30,702 nt of DNA from Bacillota bacterium (lineage in GTDB: Bacteria; Bacillota; Clostridia; Christensenellales; Borkfalkiaceae), in NCBI GenBank assembly GCA_021768985.1, contig JAETTR010000002.1, forward strand, positions 1-30,702, read 5' to 3'. Shown here one piece after another: positions 1 to 6,636 of the stretch. Within the stretch, counting starts at the first letter, position 1. The number at the start of each line of letters is the position of its first letter. A model generated the notes under the pieces. That model saw only the letters and a list, made by a program, of their open reading frames with translations. It had not been told where the DNA came from and made no database searches. The translations under genes were made by a program, and so were the position numbers.

Positions 1-116
1 GCGGCAAATGTCAAGTAATTTATGCGAAAAAACTATAAAATATTTTACGCGGCGAGTCCGACGGCCTCGGAGAACACGCTCGCGGCGCTCCGAAAGCCTA
101 AAATCCCTCGCGGGTA
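1..116. repeat. Terminal direct repeat, left copy
   Basis: Bases 1-116 are identical to 30587-30702. The repeat starts inside the early promoter and ends inside the 3' part of the transposase gene, so it cuts through functional features rather than bounding them. This is best explained as the overlap left when a circular molecule is assembled, giving a unit length of about 30,586 bp. A real terminal redundancy is possible but less likely, because a cos-type packaging region is suggested elsewhere by the HNH and terminase genes. Confidence 0.95.
17..32 (-). promoter_or_regulatory. 16-bp box upstream of the early promoter (copy 1)
   Basis: On the minus strand this reads TTTTTTCGCATAAATT and ends 2 bp before the TTGACA of the early promoter. 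A perfect second copy lies at 1464-1479, 12 bp before the TTGACA of the ribbon-helix-helix promoter. The offsets differ by 10 bp, about one helical turn. It could be an UP element or the site of a shared regulator or transposase. Confidence 0.55.
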
Positions 117-1136
117 ATTGTTGAGCCACGTCTCGGCGGCTTTGACCTCGGAGGGCCTCACTTTATCAAAATTTGTACCTTTCGGGAACTTCCGGCGTAT
201 CATGCGGTTTATATTCTCGTTCGTCCCCCGCTCGCAAGCTGTGTACGGGTGACAGTAATAAACGGTTGTTCTCTTTTTCCCTTTCCTCCGGCGGCTCCGC
301 TCGAGGCCCTCGCAATCCGCAAACTCGGAGCCGTTGTCGAAAGTAATCGACTTGAATATCCTCGGGAAGTCCGCGCCGAAACGCCTCTCGAGTCTGTCCA
401 GCGCCCGGACGACGCTCTTTGTAGTGCCGTCCGGGATTTTTATAATTATCTCGTTCCGGGTAGCCCGCTCGGAGAATACGAGGAGCCTCGCCCTTGAGCC
501 TTTCTTTCCGACGACGGTATCGCCCTCCCAATGTCCGACCTCCTCGCGGGTCTCGACCTCTGGCGGGCGCTCCTCAATACTCCGGCCCCGAGGAGCCCTT
601 TTCTCGCGCACCTTTTTATACTCCCGCTTGCGCTGGCCTTTCTCCGGGAGGTCTTTATTTGTGATATGGGGGAAGATATTCCCGTCGTCTATGTACTTGT
701 AAATCGTGGCCCGGCAAAATGTGATATGGTATTTCTCGAGATACTCCTCCTCCCGCAAAAGGGCGCACACGGCGACCGGGGAATAGTCCTCGTGTAAAAT
801 CTTCTCCTCTATGAACTCGGCGACGGCGAAATTATTCCCGATTTTAAGGGGCGCTCCCTTTGCGGCGAGCCCCTCTTGATATTTCGCCTCGGCTTTGTCG
901 GCGCTATACCGTATCTCTGTCGTGTAATCGCTGTTAAGGTGTTCATACTCCCCGCGCTTGATTTCCCGGTATATGGTGGAGATATGTACCCGGAGCTCGT
1001 CGGCTATGGTCTGCTTGTGTATCTTCTGGCGGAGCATGACCTCGAGGCGGAGTCTCTTTTTATACGTCAAGTGCTCGTACTTTTTCTCTTTCTGCTTTTT
1101 ATCCGCCTTTTTTGCCGCGTCCTTTCTCCGTGCCAT
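45..1136 (-). CDS. IS30-family DDE transposase, likely phage integration enzyme
   Basis: The 363-residue protein has a Lys-rich N-terminus, a helix-turn-helix at about residues 40-62 (TIYREIKRGE) and an RNase-H-like DDE core. The likely catalytic residues are D206 (GHWEGDTVVG), D267 (ITFDNGSEF) and E307 (TNENINRMIR), the usual IS30 pattern. IS30 transposases excise by joining element ends into circles and re-insert. No tyrosine or serine recombinase is present, so this enzyme probably moves the phage genome. No inverted repeats tightly bracket the gene, which argues against a simple insertion sequence. The ATG at 1136 has a GGGAGG ribosome binding site. A terminator lies between it and the ribbon-helix-helix gene upstream, so expression may depend on read-through. 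A decayed insertion sequence is the alternative. Confidence 0.9.
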   Translation of the reverse strand: MARRKDAAKKADKKQKEKKYEHLTYKKRLRLEVMLRQKIHKQTIADELRVHISTIYREIKRGEYEHLNSDYTTEIRYSADKAEAKYQEGLAAKGAPLKIGNNFAVAEFIEEKILHEDYSPVAVCALLREEEYLEKYHITFCRATIYKYIDDGNIFPHITNKDLPEKGQRKREYKKVREKRAPRGRSIEERPPEVETREEVGHWEGDTVVGKKGSRARLLVFSERATRNEIIIKIPDGTTKSVVRALDRLERRFGADFPRIFKSITFDNGSEFADCEGLERSRRRKGKKRTTVYYCHPYTACERGTNENINRMIRRKFPKGTNFDKVRPSEVKAAETWLNNYPRGILGFRSAASVFSEAVGLAA

Positions 1137-1161
1137 TGTCCGGCCCTCCCCCTAAAAATCG

Positions 1162-1190
1162 AAAAAAGGGGGACGGCCTCCCGTCCCCCT
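1162..1190 (-). terminator. Rho-independent terminator after the ribbon-helix-helix gene
   Basis: The arms 1167-1176 (AGGGGGACGG) and 1181-1190 form a perfect 10-bp stem with a 4-base loop. On the minus strand the stem runs into six T residues, then CGATTTTT. It sits between the ribbon-helix-helix gene and the transposase, and would limit transcription into the transposase. Confidence 0.85.
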
Positions 1191-1199
1191 TGCCCTCGT

Positions 1200-1391
1200 T
1201 TACTCGCTCAAAAAATCCTCTATTGCCTTTTTGATAATCTGCGCTTGCGAAATTCCCTTGACGGCGCATTTATCCTTGAAAGCCGCCGCGAGGTCTTTCG
1301 GGACATATGCAGTAACCGCCCCGTAGGTTTTTTGATTGTACCGCCTCTTTACCGCCGAGGAGGTCTCGCTTTTTCTTTTCCCCTCCGCCAT
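1200..1391 (-). CDS. Ribbon-helix-helix (Arc/CopG-type) regulator
   Basis: A 63-residue basic protein. A short polar N-terminus leads to a beta strand (YGAVTAYVPKDLAAAF) and two helices (GISQAQIIKKAIEDFL), the ribbon-helix-helix arrangement. The ATG at 1391 is chosen because AGGAGG lies 8 bases upstream; an in-frame start at 1451 would lie within the promoter. The promoter spacer contains a perfect 16-bp palindrome, so autorepression is likely. Being followed by a terminator and then the transposase, it may set transposase level through read-through. The partner and exact role are inferred. Confidence 0.82.
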   Translation of the reverse strand: MAEGKRKSETSSAVKRRYNQKTYGAVTAYVPKDLAAAFKDKCAVKGISQAQIIKKAIEDFLSE

Positions 1392-1422
1392 TCTTTCGCC
1401 TCCTCCGTAAATTCTTGCTAAT

Positions 1423-1451
1423 AAAATATCATACTCTCGAGAGTATGTCAA
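1423..1451 (-). promoter_or_regulatory. Promoter and operator of the ribbon-helix-helix gene
   Basis: On the minus strand TTGACA (1446-1451) and TATTTT (1423-1428) are 17 bp apart. The spacer is filled by a perfect 16-bp palindrome, ATACTCTCGAGAGTAT (1431-1446). A dimeric regulator bound there would block RNA polymerase. The ribbon-helix-helix protein just downstream is the natural candidate. Confidence 0.8.
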
Positions 1452-1463
1452 TAGTTTTACTCG

Positions 1464-1479
1464 AATTTATGCGAAAAAA
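1464..1479 (-). promoter_or_regulatory. 16-bp box (copy 2), overlapping the XRE terminator tail
   Basis: Perfect copy of the box at 17-32 (minus strand TTTTTTCGCATAAATT). Its T run also serves as the tail of the terminator at 1483-1507. The two copies flank the transposase and ribbon-helix-helix module in direct orientation. Confidence 0.55.
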
Positions 1480-1507
1480 TTAGCCCGGCGGGAGCTCTCC
1501 GTCGGGC
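1474..1507 (-). terminator. Probable terminator of the XRE regulator gene
   Basis: The arms 1483-1491 and 1499-1507 pair over 9 bp with one mismatch around a 7-base loop. On the minus strand the stem is followed by TAATTTTTT. It lies just after the XRE stop codon and insulates the next promoter. Confidence 0.65.
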
Positions 1508-1512
1508 CGTTC

Positions 1513-1755
1513 TTATTCTTTGCCTGTGAGCCAATCCATAGACACGCCTAAAACCTCGGCGAACGTCATTAGCTCGTAGTCGGTTATAAACCTGTCCCCG
1601 GTCTCTATCTTTGAGATAGCCTCCCGCTCGATAGTTACCCCTCGCACCTGCATACGGGCGGAGAGGTCGGCTTGTGATATTCGTAGCGTCGTGCGCCGCT
1701 GGTGGATACGCTCCCCGGCGACGTTCTTTAGACCGTTATAGTCGTAAATCTTCAA
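1513..1755 (-). CDS. XRE/Cro-CI-type helix-turn-helix regulator
   Basis: An 80-residue single-domain protein. The helix-turn-helix covers about residues 23-55 (LRISQADLSARMQVRG followed by EREAISKIETGDR), and the family-typical ending LGVSMDWLTG is near residues 69-78. It lacks the C-terminal cleavage domain of CI, so it is Cro-like or a short repressor. The palindrome at 1793-1807, in the promoter of the divergent plus-strand genes, is its most likely operator. The ATG at 1755 has GGAGG about 14 bases upstream, a longer spacing than usual, and I see no better start. No convincing promoter of its own was found on the minus strand. It may be the lysogeny switch or only control the neighbouring membrane genes. 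Confidence 0.85.
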   Translation of the reverse strand: MKIYDYNGLKNVAGERIHQRRTTLRISQADLSARMQVRGVTIEREAISKIETGDRFITDYELMTFAEVLGVSMDWLTGKE

Positions 1756-1783
1756 AAAATTGCCCTCCCTGTGTTGTGGCCTC

Positions 1784-1812
1784 TTGACTGTAACATGAAT
1801 TTCATGTATTCT
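1784..1812 (+). promoter_or_regulatory. Plus-strand promoter with palindromic operator
   Basis: TTGACT (1784-1789) and TATTCT (1807-1812) are 17 bp apart. A perfect 15-bp palindrome, ACATGAATTTCATGT, occupies 1793-1807 in the spacer and first base of the -10. It reads into the two plus-strand genes and faces the XRE regulator, so repression by that protein is likely. Confidence 0.75.
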
Positions 1813-1874
1813 TGTAATAAAGATTTACTAACCGTATTTCTTTCCTACGATTTGTAAAAATAGGAGGTCTCATT

Positions 1875-2255
1875 ATGGCAAAGCACGAGGTTACTTGTTT
1901 GAAATGCGGGCGGCGTTTTGACGCTAACGAGGGCGGCTCTTATTTGCCCGAGTCCCATAGGTACATTTGTAAGAAATGCGTCGATAAACAAAAAAGTAAG
2001 CAAGCGGAGGCCGAGAAAGCTCGCAAAGCCGCCGAGCGCGAGGAGCAAGCGAACGAGCGCGAGGCAAGGACGGGTATGCGCCAATCCGTCCCGGCTATGA
2101 TTGCTAAAATTGCCGCCGGAGCCGTTGTTTTAATAGGCTCGTTCCCCCTGCTGGCGCAAGAGAGTACGATAGAGTTTATCGTCGGCGTTGCTATCGCCGC
2201 CGGGCTTGCGGTATGGGGACTCGCCCCGTATCTGAAAGCGAAAAAGCGGGGTTGA
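1875..2255 (+). CDS. Zinc-ribbon membrane protein of unknown function
   Basis: A 126-residue protein with AGGAGG 7 bases before its ATG. Cysteines C8/C11 and C32/C35 form two CxxC pairs typical of a zinc ribbon. A charged, probably helical linker follows (about residues 37-66), then two hydrophobic segments (about 72-91 and 97-116) and a basic tail. The zinc domain is expected on the cytoplasmic face. It and the next gene are the only plus-strand genes and stand apart from the structural operons behind a repressible promoter, the position of lysogenic-conversion or superinfection-exclusion genes. That role is guessed from position and topology only. Confidence 0.72.
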   Translation: MAKHEVTCLKCGRRFDANEGGSYLPESHRYICKKCVDKQKSKQAEAEKARKAAEREEQANEREARTGMRQSVPAMIAKIAAGAVVLIGSFPLLAQESTIEFIVGVAIAAGLAVWGLAPYLKAKKRG

Positions 2256-2259
2256 TACT

Positions 2260-2526
2260 ATGTTTATCAGCTTTTCAAAGCGTCTAAAGGCTATGGGCGG
2301 TTTCCGGCTCGGTATCGGCTTGCGGCTTACAAAAAGTAATTGTTGGTATTTCCTTTTTGTGTTGTTACTTGTCGGCTGTTTCTACCTCTGTTTATATTCC
2401 GTGGTAGCTTGTGGGTGGGCTCTGTATTTTATTTTGTACGGCCTTTATAAGATTTACTATCTCATTTTCAAATACGGTGCTATCGGCGCAAAAAGACTAT
2501 ATACTTTCATTAAGAGTTTACATTAA
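2260..2526 (+). CDS. Small hydrophobic membrane protein
   Basis: An 88-residue protein starting 4 bases after the preceding stop, so the two form an operon. A basic N-terminus (about 1-26) is followed by two membrane segments around residues 28-48 and 50-68, and a basic tail ending KSLH. It is rich in Phe, Tyr and Leu, and its DNA is visibly richer in A and T than the surrounding genome, suggesting separate acquisition. I do not recognise a family. Partnership with the zinc-ribbon membrane protein is likely from the tight spacing; a role in excluding other phages is only a guess. Confidence 0.65.
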   Translation: MFISFSKRLKAMGGFRLGIGLRLTKSNCWYFLFVLLLVGCFYLCLYSVVACGWALYFILYGLYKIYYLIFKYGAIGAKRLYTFIKSLH

Positions 2527-2528
2527 AG

Positions 2529-2569
2529 AGAAAAGCGGGCGAGGGTATCAAACCCCCGCCCGCTTTTCT
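2529..2569. terminator. Bidirectional terminator between convergent operons
   Basis: The arms 2529-2545 and 2553-2569 pair over 17 bp with one mismatch around a 7-base loop. The AAAA/TTTT bases of the outer stem give a T run in both directions. It ends the plus-strand membrane operon and the long minus-strand late operon, whose last gene stops at 2569. Confidence 0.9.
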
Positions 2570-3312
2570 TATTTCTTGTCCGGGAGAGCCTCGAGGAGCC
2601 CGGCCCTCTCGAGCGTCCGATAGAGCACGGCGGCGACCTGTTCGCGGGTAATCGGCTTTTGCCAATCGAAATTACCCGCGCCGTCCCCGGCAAAAATTCC
2701 CTTGCGCTTGCAATACTCCGTTGCGGCCTTGGCCCATGCGGAGGGATTGTCTCCCGTCCCGGCGGGCTTGTCCTCCGCCGCGAGCCGTTTCGTTACCTCC
2801 GCCGCGATTTCCCCGTGACGGCTATACAGATATTCGCCGGGACAAGCCTTGTTTGCAAACCACCGATGAACGGTCAAAACCATTTCGTCAGCTTTCGGCG
2901 TGTAGGCGAGTGTCTTTTCCTTGTCTCCAAACCATAAGAGCCGCTTTTTCCCGTTCCTCTTGCAAATGTCGGCACAGAGGTCGAGGAGTGCGGAAAATGC
3001 GGCGGCTTTCACGGCGTAGGGGTGTGCGGTATCGCTGGCGACCTCGATAGTAACCGCCCTGTGGTCGTTCGCCCCGCTCGAGGTACACCACGAGCGGTCT
3101 TTTTCCTCGACGTACATACCGATACGCCCGTCGAGCCCGATACCATAGTTAGAGCTTGCCTCCCGGCTCTCCGGGGCGAAAATCTCCCCAATACGCTCCG
3201 CCGTACACTGTCCCACAACACAATGGATAGAGATACGGTCGATAGCGTGATTTCGCGGGCTGTTCTTGTTCGGAGAAATCCTCGTATAGCTTACCAAATT
3301 ACTATTGCTCAT
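2569..3312 (-). CDS. Endolysin: N-acetylmuramoyl-L-alanine amidase with SLH domain
   Basis: A 247-residue protein. The N-terminal amidase_2 domain (about residues 5-165) carries the probable zinc ligands H30, H149 and C157 (KACPGEYLY). It would cleave the bond between muramic acid and the L-alanine of the stem peptide. Residues about 188-242 resemble one S-layer homology domain (AAVLYRTLERAGLL near its end), which usually binds pyruvylated wall polymers, though here one copy may only aid binding. There is no signal peptide, so export relies on the holin encoded 17 bases upstream. GGAGG precedes the ATG. It is the last gene of the late operon. Confidence 0.9.
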   Translation of the reverse strand: MSNSNLVSYTRISPNKNSPRNHAIDRISIHCVVGQCTAERIGEIFAPESREASSNYGIGLDGRIGMYVEEKDRSWCTSSGANDHRAVTIEVASDTAHPYAVKAAAFSALLDLCADICKRNGKKRLLWFGDKEKTLAYTPKADEMVLTVHRWFANKACPGEYLYSRHGEIAAEVTKRLAAEDKPAGTGDNPSAWAKAATEYCKRKGIFAGDGAGNFDWQKPITREQVAAVLYRTLERAGLLEALPDKK

Positions 3313-3329
3313 TTTTTGCGCCTCCGTTT

Positions 3330-3779
3330 TTACTGTGTTTCGTTCTCGCCTGTGTTCTCTACGGTCTTTTTCAATTTTTCAATGAGTTTCAGCAGAAAAG
3401 CGGGGAGAGGTACGCCAATCTCCGAAATGTTCTCGAGAATAGAGATACACTCATTGAGTACGAGCCAGATAGTCACGAGCAAGCCAAAAAAGAAAAAGCC
3501 GCCGAAATCAATCCCGATTTCCGCCCCCGCTACCTGTACGACCCAATCCGCGACAATAGCCACGGCGACGGCGAGAAGATAGGCGACCTTTTTCACAATG
3601 CCCAGCACCCCCACGCGGGAGGAGAGCTCGCACTTGACCCACGCGCTCACCATGCCGGAGAGGTAGTCGATAACCATAACTCCGGCGAGGACAAAAACCG
3701 GGATAGCAAGCTCCCGGAGATAGGCGGTAGCCGCCGCCATAGCGACCGCGATAGCGGCCTTTAAGGTTGTTTCTTTCAT
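3330..3779 (-). CDS. Phage holin (holin 4/toxin secretion family)
   Basis: A 149-residue protein with hydrophobic segments at about 8-40, 57-82 and 88-112, then a charged tail (KLIEKLKKTVENTGENETQ). The segment DYLSGMVSAWV is typical of the holin_4 (TcdE-like) family, and the length fits. It permeabilises the cytoplasmic membrane at the end of infection so the amidase can reach the wall. GGAGG lies 9 bases before the start. Confidence 0.9.
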   Translation of the reverse strand: MKETTLKAAIAVAMAAATAYLRELAIPVFVLAGVMVIDYLSGMVSAWVKCELSSRVGVLGIVKKVAYLLAVAVAIVADWVVQVAGAEIGIDFGGFFFFGLLVTIWLVLNECISILENISEIGVPLPAFLLKLIEKLKKTVENTGENETQ

Positions 3780-3797
3780 GCTGTTTTACCTCCGTTT

Positions 3798-4013
3798 TTA
3801 TTCTTCTATGTAGTCGAGTACGACGGTCTCTTTCCCCGGCAAAAGGGCGCACCCGCGAACGTGGTAAATCTCCCCGCCCACGAGAACGCCCTCGCCCTCG
3901 TCCTCGCCGCATACGAGATAAACGCCGGGAGCGGTGAGGCGTACCCATATCAACGCCTCTAACCGGGCAATCTCTACGCCTCCTTTCGTGACCGTGTAGA
4001 CCGCCCGGCTCAT
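3798..4013 (-). CDS. Small conserved protein of the lysis/tail-fibre cluster
   Basis: A 71-residue protein. The start at 4013 is chosen because it overlaps the stop of the upstream gene as ATGA, a translational-coupling arrangement; an in-frame start at 4055 would run far into that gene. The protein is beta-rich by eye and has no membrane segment. It lies between a carbohydrate-binding protein and the holin, where small fibre accessory proteins are common. I do not recognise the family. Confidence 0.65.
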   Translation of the reverse strand: MSRAVYTVTKGGVEIARLEALIWVRLTAPGVYLVCGEDEGEGVLVGGEIYHVRGCALLPGKETVVLDYIEE

Positions 4014-4423
4014 TCTACCCGCTCCCATGCCGCCGGGTATTCCTCCGGCGACCATGTATTACCGTCCATCGTGCTACGATAGACGGAGCCCTTGTAAACG
4101 ACCTTATCGCCCTTTTTGTATGCGTTGTGCGCCCCGGTCGGCCTTGTCCACTCGTCGAGGCCCGTCTCGCCGTCCACCTTTACCCGGCTCCAAAGCGACG
4201 CGGCGGCGGGCGGTCTCCACTCCGCCGCCGACGTGTGGGCGGTCGCGCACTCGTAGAGGCTCCCGCTATGCCGTACCCGCGTCCCGGCGGCGTAGTCCCG
4301 TCCCGGCTCCCACGCCGGGAAAAGCTCGACGGCCTCGAGCGCGGTCTCGTCGTCCAGCCCGGCGGCGGAGACGCTCCGCTCTATCACAGCCCGGAGCTTT
4401 TTCGCTTTCTCTACGGAAATCAT
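4010..4423 (-). CDS. Protein with two chitin-binding-like (CBM5/12) modules
   Basis: A 137-residue protein. After a helical N-terminus (1-34), two repeats of the carbohydrate-binding type follow: PAWEPGRDYAAGTRVRHSG with GSLYECATAHTS at about 36-81, and YKKGDKVVYKGSVYRS with the end PAAWERVE at about 90-137. The W/Y positions match the binding face of CBM5/12 domains. It probably sits on the tail or baseplate and holds a surface polysaccharide, giving a fixed adhesive next to the variable DGR protein. It overlaps both neighbours by 4 bases. Confidence 0.78.
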   Translation of the reverse strand: MISVEKAKKLRAVIERSVSAAGLDDETALEAVELFPAWEPGRDYAAGTRVRHSGSLYECATAHTSAAEWRPPAAASLWSRVKVDGETGLDEWTRPTGAHNAYKKGDKVVYKGSVYRSTMDGNTWSPEEYPAAWERVE

Positions 4424-4734
4424 TCGCTATTCCCTCCTGTCAAAATGTTAATAACCTCCTCGGCCTGTTCGACGAGGAGCGCCCCGCTCGTCTCCTCGAG
4501 CGTGGCCTCCTGTTCAAATCCGAGGAGTTCCCCGCCGGGGAGCTTAAAAACAATGTCCTCGGCGGTCTTGACCGTGTTCCCGTCCTCGTCGGTGTGCTCA
4601 TAGGGGAGCTTTACGCACACACCCCCGGCCTCCGCCGGCCCGCACGGGACATAGGAGCCATTTTCCGCGACCTTGACGTATACCACCGTATCAGAGTATC
4701 CGGCGAAAGCGCCCTCGACTGTGACTTTATACAT
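4420..4734 (-). CDS. Unknown late protein
   Basis: A 104-residue acidic, beta-rich protein (VTVEGAFAGYSDTVVYVKV at the start). It has no membrane segment and no motif that I recognise. Its ATG follows the upstream stop directly, and its stop overlaps the next start as ATGA. Position between the DGR and the carbohydrate-binding protein suggests a baseplate or fibre accessory role, which is inference. Confidence 0.6.
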   Translation of the reverse strand: MYKVTVEGAFAGYSDTVVYVKVAENGSYVPCGPAEAGGVCVKLPYEHTDEDGNTVKTAEDIVFKLPGGELLGFEQEATLEETSGALLVEQAEEVINILTGGNSE

Positions 4735-5115
4735 TTACCGTCCCTCCCTCGGCGGCTCCCCGAGCCTCGCCCGGTAGAACGCCGTTAAATCCTCCGTCTG
4801 CATAGTACGGAGTAGACTTTTCCAATAGGTGTTATCGGCCTCCGGCCATTTCGCCGGGTCGAAATCCTCGGCGGCGAGCTCCGGGCGGCGCTGGTAGTGC
4901 TTATAGAGCCGCTCGAGCATTTCTTGACGGAAAGCGCCCTCGGTTGTGTTCTGCCGGAAATGCCCCCAGCCGTTTTCACTCGTGGCGGCGCAAATGCGGC
5001 GACCGTCCGGCGCGAAAAGGTATCCGTCCCGCTCCTCGCATACTGTACCATGCCGGAGGTTAAAAGGGCCGTCGATACCCTCCCCCCGGAAACGCTTATA
5101 GACGATATACTCCAT
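4735..5115 (-). CDS. Unknown protein immediately downstream of the DGR reverse transcriptase
   Basis: A 126-residue protein. The N-terminal half is beta-rich with GIDGPFNLRHGTVCEE and LFAPDGRRICAATSENGW; the C-terminal half is helical. It has two cysteines but no clear metal site. A good GGGAGGT ribosome binding site precedes the ATG, 12 bases after the RT stop. It resembles conserved unknown proteins I associate with clostridial prophages, but I cannot name a family. A DGR accessory role is possible only from position. Confidence 0.62.
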   Translation of the reverse strand: MEYIVYKRFRGEGIDGPFNLRHGTVCEERDGYLFAPDGRRICAATSENGWGHFRQNTTEGAFRQEMLERLYKHYQRRPELAAEDFDPAKWPEADNTYWKSLLRTMQTEDLTAFYRARLGEPPREGR

Positions 5116-5127
5116 ATAGTGACCTCC

Positions 5128-6243
5128 CTACGCGGCGAATAGCTCGCGGTATTCTCTTTCGACCGTCTGCACGGCGAAATAGTCGTTAAACCTCCTCATG
5201 TGCCCCCGGAACGATGTAACGGACGTATCTACGTCCTCTTTCGCCATTCTCCCGGAGTCTACCCAACGGCGGAAAACCTTTAGCTTGTCCCTCATGTGCT
5301 TTATGCTCTTGTAGCAAGCCCGGCGGATAACCGCGCCGTTTTTCCCGTAGCGAAAACGCACCTTTAGGAAAGTAAAGCCTCTCGAGAGCTTGATTATCTG
5401 CGTCTTTTTCTCGTTTAGCTTTATCCCGAGCTCGGCGCAAAGCCTCTTGATATGCTCGAGGCACTCCCGGAGCTTTTTCTTTGACCGATGGATAATACAC
5501 CCGTCGTCCATATACCGCTCGTAAAATTTCATGCGGAGCACGTCTTTTACGAAATGGTCGATTTTGTTCGGGAGGGCGATAGCGGCAATTTGTGAGACTT
5601 GGCTCCCGAGGCCGAGGCCCACGTCCCCAAAGCATTTTATAAAATACTCGGAAAGTGAGACGAGGCGGTCGTCGAGTCCGCTCCTTTCAATTTCCCGAAA
5701 TACCGGGCCGTGCTGTGCGGTATCAAAGTATTTCGAGAAGTCGAACACGAGGACATAGCCCTCGCGCCCGTGCTGTCGGTAGTGCTGTGTGAGAAAGCCC
5801 GATACCCGCCGGACGGCGAAATCGTAGCCTTTCCCTCGGAGGCTCGCCCCGTTGTCATAAATGAACGTCCGGGAGAGCATAGGTACAAGGGAGTAATCGC
5901 ATAGGCACCGCTGGACGACGCGCTCGCTTATGTGGACGCTCCGAATATGCCGGGGCTTTCCGCGCTCGACTAAATCAAACTCATAAAAGCCCTTTGACCG
6001 AAAGCGCCCGGCGAGCAATTCGTCGTGCGTTTTGTTGACGTTCGCGAGGGCGCTCGCCTTGTACCTCTGTGTGCTCGCTTTCCACCCTACGCCTTTCACG
6101 GACTCCCGATAGGAGCCGTACAAGTGCTCGAATGAGAAAACGCGCTCAAAGTTTCCGTATTGTTTCGCAAGCTCCGCCCGCCTCTTGAGACGGGCGGCTT
6201 TGCGGCGCTGGTAGCGCCGCTCGTGTCTTTCTGCGCTATTCAT
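5128..6243 (-). CDS. DGR reverse transcriptase
   Basis: A 371-residue reverse transcriptase. Motif A is VLVFDFSKYFD (about 165-174). The segment GLGLGSQVSQ (209-218) carries the GxxxSQ signature that separates DGR enzymes from group II intron and retron RTs. The catalytic motif is YMDD (244-247). A basic C-terminus, with SFRGHMRRFNDYF, is the usual thumb region. There is no maturase or integrase domain. With Avd it would copy the TR RNA into mutagenised cDNA that replaces the variable repeats. The start at 6243 has a weak GAGGT about 12 bases upstream, consistent with low expression. TR and Avd lie directly upstream in the same direction. Confidence 0.95.
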   Translation of the reverse strand: MNSAERHERRYQRRKAARLKRRAELAKQYGNFERVFSFEHLYGSYRESVKGVGWKASTQRYKASALANVNKTHDELLAGRFRSKGFYEFDLVERGKPRHIRSVHISERVVQRCLCDYSLVPMLSRTFIYDNGASLRGKGYDFAVRRVSGFLTQHYRQHGREGYVLVFDFSKYFDTAQHGPVFREIERSGLDDRLVSLSEYFIKCFGDVGLGLGSQVSQIAAIALPNKIDHFVKDVLRMKFYERYMDDGCIIHRSKKKLRECLEHIKRLCAELGIKLNEKKTQIIKLSRGFTFLKVRFRYGKNGAVIRRACYKSIKHMRDKLKVFRRWVDSGRMAKEDVDTSVTSFRGHMRRFNDYFAVQTVEREYRELFAA

Positions 6244-6474
6244 AAAAAAATGATACCTCGCACAATTCTTTCTATGTCGCGTTGTCTAAATTGCGTAACG
6301 GTGGAGTCATGAAACGGCGGTAACGCGCAAGCCGCCGCCATGCAAAAAGCGTCCGGCTCCCCGTGTCGCGGTATAGGTTTGTCGTCCCGCCTGTTGGCGG
6401 TCGGAGGGGTCGTATCCCCCTTTTGCAAGGGCGCGGCTTTAACTCGTTTCGAGCTATTCGGTCTGGCCCGTGCG
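6244..6474 (-). ncRNA. Probable DGR template-RNA spacer between TR and RT
   Basis: 231 bases with no supported gene. Several short inverted repeats are visible, for example a CCGCC/GGCGG stem near 6388-6404, a GGGG/CCCC stem near 6406-6420 and a CTCG/CGAG stem near 6443-6453. In the studied BPP-1 DGR the RNA between TR and RT is needed to prime cDNA synthesis, and this region occupies the same place. The exact RNA ends cannot be seen. Confidence 0.5.
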
Positions 6475-6596
6475 AAATCCCGGCGCAAACGCGAGCGAAT
6501 TGTAAGCGTTCGCATTGTTGACCGTGCCGCCAGTGTTCACATTCACAAAGTTAGTGGAGTTGCTCCGATTCGGGGAGCGGAGCCACCAATTAACGG
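6475..6596 (-). repeat. DGR template repeat (TR)
   Basis: 122 bases, not part of a supported gene. Read on the minus strand in frame it would encode a WWLRSP...LAFAPGF segment in which nearly all variable codons are AAC or AAT. It contains 26 coding-strand adenines. Both variable repeats align without gaps, and all differences fall on those adenines. Unlike the variable repeats, it has no 10-bp hairpin just downstream. Confidence 0.97.
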
Positions 6597-6636
6597 CGAA
6601 ACGGGATACGGCCCAATCGAAACGGAGCGATAGGGC

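Noticed and set aside
1..116. Terminal repeat as phage long terminal repeats or att sites
   Set aside because: Its edges cut a promoter and the transposase gene and show no att-like or packaging features; circular assembly overlap explains it.
45..1136. Transposase gene as a recent insertion sequence within the phage
   Set aside because: No inverted repeats or target duplication were seen tightly around it, and a related HTH protein and control sites sit next to it. Not fully excluded.
6471..6633. Similar plus-strand peptides (RRKRER, AASVHIHK, GVAP) at TR, VR1 and VR2
   Set aside because: They are only the antisense reading of the three copies of the DGR repeat and do not form a protein family.
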